A stretch of DNA of 64,000 nt from Xiphophorus maculatus (taxonomy: Eukaryota; Chordata; Actinopteri; Cyprinodontiformes; Poeciliidae), in assembly GCF_002775205.1 (NCBI RefSeq), contig NC_036450.1, forward strand, positions 17,565,479-17,629,478. The letters are read 5' to 3'. Both the position numbers and the translations under genes were made by a program. This document shows, piece by piece, positions 47,770 through 58,900 of the stretch (the first letter of the stretch is position 1; each line of letters opens with the position of its first letter). Under the pieces are notes generated by a model. That model searched no databases, was not told where the DNA came from, and saw nothing but the letters and a program-made list of their open reading frames with translations.

Positions 47770-48500
47770 ATTAGAGGAGACAAAGCATGAGTAAAGATAA
47801 CTCAATGAGAGGCTGAGTGTGTGCTTCTGTGTGCGTCTGTGCAAATGTGCGTGGCCCTGGGGCCGGCGCAACATAGTTTTTAATCAGTAAAGAACTTGTG
47901 GCCATTCAGGGTGACCCATTGCGGCGCAGGTCCATTCACTCTCCGGGGCTCCTCAGCGGACCCCTTTCTCGGGGCCAAGTGTTGTTATGCTGGGAAGACA
48001 GGCCCCCCAGGAGTCCCAGAAAGAGAGCCATTCAGTCCCCTCTACCTGTTTGCAGCATGTAAAGCACTCAGGCCCGGGCCGATCTCTCAGCATTGTCTCG
48101 TTCGCTCTCAATACTTCCTTAAACTTAGGCCTCAACAAGAGCGGGCCTTTTCAGAGAAGGGGACTAAGGGATGTATGTTAAGGGGGTGCCTTTCACCTCA
48201 TTAGAATTGAATTTGGACTGTCTTGTAATTACGTTGAAGGGCAACAATGTATTTTCTTTTCCCCGCCATCATAATCTTCGCTGAATAGAAGATTATTTGG
48301 GGCAGTTAATTTGCTGCCCACACTGATGCATTAATTAATGAATTGGGTAACACTAATTTTCTCTACCCTGTTTGTTTCCCCCATCCATTTCCAACTGTTC
48401 TGGGCAGCCGCTTCTAATAAAATTACCTCATTAGGGGCTCTATGGCAGCACAGTAACTTCCTCATTGATTTGCTATGAAACATTTTTTCATGGAAGTGTG
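47770..48500. promoter_or_regulatory. candidate conserved noncoding regulatory block
   Basis: A block with higher GC at 47820-48180 followed at 48180-48500 by dense homeodomain-type cores: TCATTAGAATTGAATTT, GTAATTAC, CAGTTAATTTG, CATTAATTAATGAATT and CCTCATTAG. Open frames through it resemble no protein. The composition is typical of developmental enhancers, but conservation cannot be tested here. Confidence 0.3.
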
Positions 48501-50239
48501 TGCATGTGTGTGTACCCATTCAGTGCTGCATCTTTTTGTGGGTAGTTCTAAATAATGAAGGGGACAAGCAGGGAGATGTAAGTGGAGACAAGGGGCCTCT
48601 TCAGCAAATAGTTAAATTCATTTAAGGCTCCTCTCTGTTTATTGGTGATTAATTACTTCCAGTAGGGATTTTATGGGCATATATTGTCTTGTTTTTCTTG
48701 ATCTGCTGGACATGAGTATGTGAAGGTGTGTCTATATAGATTTGGGAAACTCAGAAGTTCAACAAAAATCTAAAAGTTCCTAAATTTGTTTATGGGTTTT
48801 GCCGTTGGTATGATGAACAAGAATGTTGGTCAGTGCAACTGTACAGCAGGGGCTTTTTTAGACTTTACCCGCAGCTTAACACATGTTTAAAATTTGTTGA
48901 TCATTGCTTATTTTAAGCAATTATTTCAGTTGCTTAAAATAATTACTCCGATAGAGATGAGTCAGTTTCTGAATGACTCTTTTGTTTATGGGCAACTGGT
49001 GGCTTGAGTCCTAAAATAAACGCCGGAGAGCTCACCCATAAACTTCTAGTCACAGTTGGGTTTTGGTTACTATACTGCGTCTCTTTGTGATTTGCACTGC
49101 AAAGTTTAATGAGTTCATTGGGCTCCATATCCTAGGCTCTACCTAAAAGGCCAGAGTCACAGAGCCTGAGAGAAAGAATGTGAGAAGGCTGCCATCTAAT
49201 GGACTCAAAAGGGAAGAGCATTTTCTTATTGCAGGCCTGGTAAGACTGTCCATCTTATTGTACAGGAAACAAGGAGAAAATGTCATGAATGTTTTCTCAT
49301 GCAACACAAAGTTGAGGGAAAGAAATATTGGGTTTTTGAAAAAAAAAAAGAAAAAAGAAAAAGCAAATAGAAGCTTTTGTATCTTTCTTTACAAAATCAA
49401 ATATTCACTGTATAAAATATGAAATGGTTTAAAATAGTTTTTCCTTGAATCACATATATTTGTAAAATGCTCGATGGTGAAAAGGTACTGGATTTTATGG
49501 GTACTGCCTCAGAAACAAGTTTTCTATTGAATTAAGAGGACTGAGCTGGTCTCTATTGATCTCTAGAAAAATAACTATTACATTAATCAAATAGCAATCA
49601 TATTTTTCTGAAAAGTTAAATTAAATATAAAAGGATAATTTTTTTGTGACATGTTACCTTCAACTCTTCATATGTGCTCTTCTATGTGATTTCTCCCCCT
49701 TGTGGAGAAAACAATTAAAACTCGTCAGCTGAACTTTAATGAGTTAATCTGCCTTGTATTAGTCAATATTTGCAGTTTGTTTATTCTCTCCATATCTGAG
49801 CCATTTCCTATTGTTCTTGTGGTATCTTTTCACGCGTAATATATTGTTATCCAGTTATTAAAATTGGACACTATTTGTAAAGTATATTGTTTTCATATAA
49901 AAAAATAAAGGTGGCATAATTCCCTAATTCAGATTCAAGTTTTTCAAACATACTATAAAGAGTTTTGTAAACTGAGGATGTCTTTAGCAGGGATTGTTTC
50001 ACAACAGGCCCACAACTGGAGCACATCTGTGTAAAACTGAAATGTACACAACATCAATTATAAAATTGCAGTTTTAGTAAACCCTGATTTTCTTCAAATC
50101 TCTGTGGAATCACTGGCGTCATCATTTATTTGTGACTCAGTGAATAATATTATGTGTCATATTTATTTTTGTATCTTTTTCTTATTTTGTTTGTTTTATC
50201 CTTTCACTATGGACCTTTTTTATGACTGGAATAAAGATA

Positions 50240-50296
50240 TGAATGAATGAATGAATGAATGAATGAATGAATGAATGAATGAATGAATGAATGAAT
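50240..50296. repeat. (GAAT)n microsatellite
   Basis: About 14 GAAT units after a GGAATAAAGATAT sequence. That arrangement also occurs at 3' ends of some fish LINEs, so it may be a retroelement tail. Confidence 0.9.
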
Positions 50297-50763
50297 TTAA
50301 AAACAACCATTCAGACCACAAAAAATCTTAATCTGGACATAAATACTGTTGATTATCAGTCAAGTAAATGAGGAGTGCTGCTACTTTTCCAAAAACTTCT
50401 ACTTTGCTTACTGAAATTATTATTCTTGTGTTTTATGGATGAAAAACATTAAAGTTACTTTAATAAGGTCAAGTGCAGCAACTGTGGCAATTTTCTGAAT
50501 CTTTTGACATTATGGATGAAGATGTCAATCCTTAGATATTGGTTTGTTCAGTTTCTCATAACATACAGTTTAAAATACACAAATACTGCCAGAGTCTACT
50601 TACATTTGTTAAAAGTCAGAAACAACATTTTAGGTCTTATAAAAAAATAAACATCTGTAATAAAACTGCATAAAATATGTTCTTAAAAACCATTAAATAC
50701 AAAAGCAAACCGCTTCAATATTTACACCTGACAGCATTCAAAGCCTCCCTTCATTATCAGTGA

Positions 50764-51024
50764 TCAGTTTGTTCTCTCTCGCCCTGGTTTTCTCTTCTTG
50801 TTCCTTTTGGACCATCGGCCTGTTTGAGATGGAGGTTCCTTATAATCCTCCCCTGATCCCGCATCCAAACTGTCCGCTGTGTCTCTCCAGCTGTCTGGCG
50901 CCAAAGGAATGTCCTCTTCCGGAGAGTGCATTGGCCGACTGTACACCTTGCTCTGCAAGTCAGCGATGTCGTTGCGGATATCTGCCATCAGCAGAAGCAG
51001 GAAATCAAAGGATCCTGGGGGTCC
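50764..51024 (-). CDS. ccbe1: ccbe1 last coding exon
   Basis: 87 codons with stop; acceptor TCTCGCAG before 51024, TGA at 50766-50764. Starts [20 protein letters not shown], followed by an acidic stretch and a lysine/arginine-rich end ([17 protein letters not shown]) that differs from the human C-terminus as I recall it. Confidence 0.95.
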   Translation of the reverse strand, partial: GPPGSFDFLLLLMADIRNDIADLQSKVYSRPMHSPEEDIPLAPDSWRDTADSLDAGSGEDYKEPPSQTGRWSKRNKKRKPGRERTN

Positions 51025-54000
51025 CTGCGAGATGAGGAAAACAAAACAGAAAATAAGCATCCTTTTTGGTCTTGATCAATTTGATAATACATTTTAAATA
51101 GTGATTTACTCATCAGTCCAGTGATCTCTGCGTTTGCTTTCTTATAATTTGGTTTTAAAGTCTATATAACCTTATAATTCTTTATGAGAAAGAAAATGTA
51201 TCCTAAGTTGTTGCCTGTAAAAAAATGTAAATTTTACTGTGTAAAAGATATGTTAGTTTATGTATCACTGGTGATACTTGGAAGAAGAGTGAGGTGTACA
51301 TGTCTCTCCTTTTGCACTTATAACTTTGTTTTGTTTTCACAACTTTAAATCACTTTAGAAAAAATCTGTCTTGTTCTTTAAATTCCAATTTTCACGCACA
51401 ATATCTTATAAAAAAGAATCTATAGAAACAGAAATCTAGAAATTACGTAGCAGTGTGCCTTTAGTCTACAGTGGTAATATTTTCTTACAGTGCTAACATG
51501 ATTACAGTGCAAAGGCATTCATTCGGTGCAAAAAAGTTATCCCCATCTGTGCCATTCCCAGATTTAAATGTATACAGTGGGTTACATGCTTTATCATGGT
51601 TGCCTATTATAGGCTGTGTTGCTCAATGTCTTTTATCACCTGACATAATGACTAGCTTAAATTTTCGATTTAGATGGAAGTGGCTTGTTACAATAGTGTA
51701 TCATCAGTATGAAAAGTGTTATTCTTACTGGTGGTCCAGCAGGCCCGGGAGCTCCTCTCTCCCCCTGAGGAAGCAAAACAAATATTTAGCTTAGTTGAAT
51801 TACAGTGGAGAAAAGACGGGGTGGGGGTGTTGCATGAGAGCATGTCATAATATTGTCCTCAGGAAACTGTTCAGGGAGCCAGAAAATGGAATATCAAACA
51901 ATGCTCTGGATTTGGGATATACTGGAAATGCAGCAAATATGAAAAAAAGAAAGAAGAAAAACAGGCAGGAAAACAACAAGCTGACATACTCTTTTTTATA
52001 TATTCCTGCACTGACCAGGCAGAAAACCAAAAGACATTTATCCAAAAGTCAAAAATGTAGCTGGAGCAGATATGCTGTTGTTTTCCTAAGCCTGGACTAA
52101 TGGGACGAAATCCAGACATAAAAGCAGTCAACAACCTATTATTTTCAGAGTATTGATAAAACACCACCACCAACAACAAAAGATATACATACATACATTA
52201 AAGATGTAAATTATGCATAAGCTACCATGAGGCTACTACTCTGTCTAAGGCAATGATTAAAACAATTATCCTTCCTTTACATTTTTAATTGAACACGTAT
52301 CTTGAGATTTTGATGTTCTGCACTTTCAATTTAGTTTTATGATGTTCAAGGTAAGTTATGAGACAGAATGATTTTCATCTGTTTTCTTGAATGACAAGTG
52401 TTGTTCACATTTGCAGCTGTCTCCTCTGTATTTCTTTTTATTATTTTAATTATCGGCAGCTTTAACGGTTTACCGGTAGGGGTGCGCCAAAGTTAGCCCG
52501 AGCTTTTAGAATGGGTTTGTGAAACATTGGAGGTTAATGAAAATTATGAATGGTGTGTGTGGAGCTGCTGTAGTAGAACTTTGTTAAAAAAAGAGAAAGA
52601 AATGAAAGTAGAGTGCAAGAAGGCTTCTAAAAAAAGGTAACCTTCACCTCAGGACGGATCAACCCAGGCGGTTGCATTGCAGTTTTAGCTGGGCTGAAGT
52701 TTGCTTTATTTATTTTTGATTTCTGTAAAAAGCCAGCTGGATGCTATGGAATTGTTGCACTGGGAGTTCACACTTCTGCTATTACTGCTGGGAAAGTCAC
52801 ATCTGGTGTGCTTTTAGGAAAAGAGAGAAATATGTGGAAAAAAAAATTGCCCCCCCCAAAGAAACAAAACAAAACAACTGATCTGAGTATCAGTCGGACA
52901 ATAGATTGTGTGGGCTGGCCCTTGTCAATGGGATGTCAGCTCATTAAGGAAATCTGAACTGATATTAAAGGTAACCTCACTGTGTGTTCTGTCAGGTGCC
53001 TGTTTTGTTTTATTCCTTTTTCTCTTTTCCTCTAATATGCACACCTCTCATTGTGGCTCTACTACCGGACCAGTCACAGATGAAAGACAAAAATAAAAGA
53101 GCTGGTTCTAAGTAGTGACACTGGATCATTTTAGGGACAAATAATTCTGACTTAAAAACCTGAAAAACACATAAAATATATACAATGTTAAACCATCCAT
53201 CCATCCATCCATCCATTTTCTGTACACCCTTGTCCCTTAATCAGGAGGTGCTGGTGCCTATCTCCAGCTAACGTTCAGGGCGAGAGGCGGGGTCACCCTG
53301 GACAGGTCGCCAGGGTGTTGCCCTGTTTCTGTGTCGCAGGGCAACACAGAAACAGACAGAACACACAACCATGCGCACACACACTCACGCCTAGGGAGAA
53401 TTTAGAAAGACCAATTAACAATGTTAAACCATAAAGTAATAATTTAGTTTTACCATGTTTGCTCTAAAGCCTCTAAGAACACCAAAGCTTGATTTCAAAT
53501 GCCACAGTCAACAAAATGTGGTTAACTACAGAAAAAGCACTCTTTCAACTATTACAGTGAAGTTTAATTTAAAGTGATTGTTTGCCAGTGACACCTAAGA
53601 ACTTCCTCAGGCACAGTCTACACACTGTTGACAGAAATGAGGTCAAAATCGTAGACATATTGTTTTTAAACCGTAACTTTGGCTGCTTTATGCATTACAC
53701 AATCAGTCTTGATGTCTGTTTGGGATCATTGTCCTGCTGGAGTTACAGTTCTGTACAAGTTTCAACCATGATGGTCTGAAGTTATGCCAAGTGTTAGAAG
53801 TTATGAGCCAGCCCCTCCTATTTAATTATTCCATCAACTTTGGGCAATCTACCAATTCTACTGGCAGCAAAACATACCCAGAGGAGGATACTTCCAGTAA
53901 AATATTTACCAGTTGCATGGTACTGACGTTGAAAAATACATTCTTACTTTTCTAAGCTGTTAACGTTTGTTTAGGTTTATGGTGATGACTTTTATTTTCA

Positions 54001-55903
54001 TTGGGTAATATTCTTTAATACATCATTAATAAACTTTTTTGACCTCTTAAAAGTAAATAAAGTTTTCCTTTTATTTCCATTAGGCTATTTTCAGCACCTC
54101 TATTTGCAGTGCTGAGATTCAAGTTTAGCTCAGTGCAAAACTAGCACCAAGATGTAACTTGCATCCTCTCCAGTTCTGAAAGCAAAGTCTAAATATTTGA
54201 CTAAAAATAGCCAACAAAAACATTCCATCACTTTAGCATTTCTTTTTTTTTTTCTTTTCTTGGTAAAGTTTGTAATCGTACAGTGTGTTCAGACCTAATT
54301 CTGAGTGTAAGAGGATGCTTTAAAGGCCAATGAATGGAAACTGCCACGGCCATTTCTCAATTGCATTTCTATAAATGCTTAAAGTGGTAGATAACTACCA
54401 AAAGCGATGGTCATCTACCAAAAAACACCACAAACCTGAAACTGTTTAAGTTATAGAACAAAAACATCGAAAACGTCAAGAAGGAAGCAACCATGCTGTA
54501 TGTTGTTCAGAATAATATGGACTCTTCTAATTATTACAATTGTTTGATACGGGGTTTCTCCACAATTTGTTTGAAATTTCTACACATTGCTTGCCCATTT
54601 AATAAAATTCAGAACACTGACAAAGTGAACAAATGTTGTCCAAAAAACTGCTTGAAAATTAGTAAGGTTTTATTAATTTTGGGTTCCAAATATAAAACAA
54701 CACAGAGCTGGTCTGAGTGCAATATAGGGATATTTTACAGCTTCTTGTTTCTGTTAGTGCTCATCTAAATCAAAAGTTCACTTTTTGAAACTAAAAATAT
54801 TGATCCTTTCTTTTTTTTTAGATGTAATTCAGTTGTTTTTTTTTCCATAGTCAGTTTTTATTTTCCTATATTTATCCACATCTGAAAAATAAAAAAAGCT
54901 AATTCTGTATTTTTTTAGTCTTTTCCAGACTGTGTAGGAACATTTTTGGTAGCTCAGGGTCATACTGAGGCTACACGTGTTTTGGCAGATGGGTTGAATT
55001 TGAAGCACAGTCAGGCAGCTTATCATCATTCTCTAGTTTATCCACCCAAACATCCCAAATGCCAAGGTATTCTGTGAATAAAGAAACGATGCAATTAAGT
55101 CTTTCCATACACTCAGTTCATCTAGTAAGCAATTAATAGTAAGATTTATAGGATTTTGCAGCATGTAAATGTTCTAATCTTTTAAAATATTTAGCCTGTA
55201 TCTCAAATTCTCTGATATGGAGTGAATTCAAGAGTTGACATTTAGTTTCTTTAAATTATCACAAACATGTCACTGTCTTTTTCAAGCCACTTTATGTCAG
55301 ATTTTATTTAAGAGCTGGCTAACTGAACTACCTGAGCTGGCTCTTTTCAGTTCAAATTGCTTTTGACATCCTGCAGAATCACAAGGCTTTTGCTTCTGTA
55401 GAAAAAAATCTGAACTTCACCTTATGTACCGTAATATATAGCTCCATATTTTTTTTTAAATTGCTTTGTGGCACACTGACAAATGATGGATGAAATGGAT
55501 CTTTGCAAAAAGAAAGTTATGAAAACATGTTTTCATGAGCCGGGCTGCATATTTCTGGAGAGACAGAATACATGGACAAACATGTTTTATGGAAAAAACA
55601 TGAAACCTGGATTTAGAAAAACAAACACCTGCATTTATTGGGTTAATAGATTACACACCACCAAGTAAGCTTCTGTTTGACACAGCATCTTTGTTCTTTC
55701 CACTTGTATCAACTTGTGGTAAAATTTTCATCAGAAAGCCTTTGCCAGGGCAACATTTAGCTGAGATCTTGTAATATGCTTGTCATTCTCAAGCTACAAT
55801 TCTGAAGATTAGACTAATAATTATGGATAATTATCTGCTGAGGGATATTGTTTTGGCATGTCTTCCAATTTCTCCATAAAATTAGCTTAACCTGTCAGAT
55901 GGT

Positions 55904-55997
<94 letters not shown>

Positions 55998-58900
55998 GAG
56001 GAAGTGGGTTGCAGTCTAAGAGAGAAATTCAATTGATTGACTTTTTTGTGTCAATCATTTGTCATACTCTGACAAACACAAACATTGTGTTTATCCGTGT
56101 ACTGCACAGAGCATGAGGCAATAATTACTTCATCAATCGGGTTTTGCTTGGAGACGATCGTAATATGGTTCTACTAGGATTAAAGAAACCAAGCTCCCTT
56201 CAGCCAGTGTCCATTATTGGAGACAATCTCTATTGTTTTGAAAATAGCCCAGAGATGATACAACAAACTTTGGTTTGTTGTATCATATTTTAAGACATGA
56301 TACAACACACCACAGTTAAACATATTGGTGCTAAAACTTTCTGTGCTGTTTAGGGGTCATACTGATCAGAAGTTTTACTGAACGATGTTCAAAGCGGCAT
56401 AGTTCCTGCTGAAAAGCTAAAATTATCAGATGACTACATAGGATCCATTCTTACCTTTAGGCCATCTCTCCCTGGTGCTCCTGGGGGGCCCTTTTAAGAT
56501 ATAAAAAGAAACAGAAGATATATAAATATTATTTTAGCGATATTTGACCTCCCTCACTGGTTTCTGAAGTTGAGTATTGCACTAATGTAGATGTAATATT
56601 GTCCTGCCAGTACAAAAAAGCAAGCAATTTTTTTGTTTGATAAATGGACACACTCTTAGTAACCACAAAAGCTTCAATCATGATCTACCAAGAGAGATTA
56701 ACTGAGGGCCTTGGGTCTTTCTTGAGGGGCTTCAGATCAATGACGAAGCTTGCTTTGATGTCTTTCTTGGAATAATTATCTTCAAAGACTGTGAACATAT
56801 TGTCCAGGGAGAGATGCCAATATTCAGACAATTACATAGCCTGAGAGTCACACATTAATCAAGGTTAAAATCCTTGCATGCAAACACATGTGACCTGATG
56901 GCCAAAACCTCATGAGAGCACAACGCCCATTCAGCCTCACCTCACCAAAATGTGGACTGATTAACTGCATAAACAGGCTGTGAATATGAAGAGCTGTGAT
57001 GGAAACTCACATCTAACTATTACATAAACACATAACACTCATGCATGCAAAGCAACAGATTACGTTCCACTGTGAAAACAAAGGTCCTGAGTTCATGGTT
57101 TGGCTCTGTGCAACTTGTTGTATGACTGATTGCAGGTGTTGATGTTGTGATTTCTAACTTGTCTGGGTGGCAATATCCTCAACATTCTTGATTCATATCC
57201 TCCACCTCAACACCAATGGTTTGCACTAGCAGGATAGAGTGAGTGCTGCAAACAGAGCAAGCCAAAGAAAACATCTGAAGCTGTAAATGGATTCGGTGCA
57301 CTCTGTTGTTATTACCATCACCATGTGTCATCCTTTCTGACCTGGCAGAAATGAGGGTCAAAAAAGAGGAGGTATTTTCTTTCTCTCCCTGCGCCTGCCT
57401 CACAATGCAGAACTACTAAATTATTTCAATTTGTTAGTCTAGTAAAACCCACACATCAGAAAAAATCTGTTTTACAGGCAAAAGTAGAAATTAATGTCCA
57501 TGTCTTACTTTTTTTTTTAAAGTATGCCTTGTATTTCATTGCAGAGCTGTTCAGGCCAACCAAGGGAAACCTCTCACCTCTCATGATGATGGTCTTTTAC
57601 AGAAGCAGAGGAATTCTCCATCTGCATAAGTCACCTGGCTGTTTTTGAAGAAAAAAATAAAACACGCTAGCCATAATTTAATTAAAATATTTGTCAGGAG
57701 CTTTAACTTGTTGGTTTGTGCCAGAATATTCACAAGTGTTAAAAAGCACTCAGATAATTCTTTCAAAATGGGTACTTTCCATCAAGCTGGAATCATAGTT
57801 TGAAGTATTTCCTCTGTATTAAACTAATCTATTTGGGGGTTTTCTCAATATTGCATCCAAGCAATATTGGATGCAATTTGCAATATAATTCACAATTATA
57901 TTGCAATATAATTTGCAATATGATTGCACATGATCCAGCACATAATTTGCATTTATGATACTGCAAACACTGATATTGCCATGATGATTTCTGTGTTAGT
58001 GCTGCTAAAGCACTAACCTTTTGCTTTTAGGAGAAGTGATGAAGAGGTCTTGGAGACAAATCAGATTAAAACTGTGCAGTAAGTCAATAGCAATAAGGAT
58101 GTCAATGTGTGCCATACCTAAATTGTAATGGACTATTTGAATGTACTATTAGGTGTTATAATGCACTTCTACTATATTCCATATAGCATGCAACAACACT
58201 TTGCATGCAAATAAAATATTTGACAACATGATGAAGGAAACAAATAGAAGATTTAGGAAAATATTAATTGCATTAATGTCTCGTCCAAATAGTCAGTAAT
58301 AAAATCAGATATTTATGTCTTTCCTAACCATGAGAAAGTGTGTCATTTATTTTAGCTTGATTTGAGCTTGACCTGACCCTTTGACCCTAATGCAATGAAG
58401 TAGAATGGCATGAACTCTCTTTTTTTAAGCAGTTCTGCCTAAGATCCTGTATGTCAAGACAAAGTTCTGGTTGGTCTAGTAGGATTTTCAGACAGAGATA
58501 TATTATATTGGAGTTTCAAAGATGTACTACTAACATGAATGAGAATATGTACTGTCATACAACAAAGACAAAAGCAGAGCTATAACTGTGAAAAAGGTGG
58601 ACACACAGATTTGTTCTAGATAAAAGAAAGCATATATAAACTGACCAGAGGTCCTCGAGGGCCACGTTTGATGTGGAACAGGTCTGGTGTTGGTCCAACT
58701 GGTCCCATCAAGCCCCTAGGACCAGGTGGACCAGGGGGCCCTGTCAATCCTGGAGGGCCAACTGGTCCCGTATCTCCTAGAATGAAGACAGAAACAAAGC
58801 AGAGTTTGTAAGCCATCCATTATTTTGGATCATTTCTATCAATGGCATGCAGAATATTTCCAACACTGGAAATGTCACTTTGTTGCAGACTAAAATCTGT

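Larger units (their letters stand above)
41071..50763. other. lman1-ccbe1 intergenic region
   Basis: About 9.7 kb between the lman1 promoter and the ccbe1 stop. No coding exon recognised. Contains a Tc1-derived element, an inverted-repeat element at 42.95 kb, short perfect palindromes, a GC-richer block at 47.77-48.5 kb and a (GAAT)n microsatellite. The minus-strand 3' UTR of ccbe1 lies at its right end. Confidence 0.6.
51765..56454. other. ccbe1 intron between the two 36-nt exons
   Basis: 4.7 kb. Contains a dispersed (CCAT)-headed repeat at 53188-53425, a long (AAT)n tract at 55904-55996 and a 14-bp palindrome at 56255-56286. No exon recognised. Confidence 0.75.

Noticed and set aside
47896-48204. 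102-codon plus-strand open frame
   Set aside because: No similarity to any family I know and no splice or start context; better read as noncoding, perhaps regulatory.
55848-56036. Open frame with a long polyisoleucine run
   Set aside because: Translation of the AAT microsatellite.
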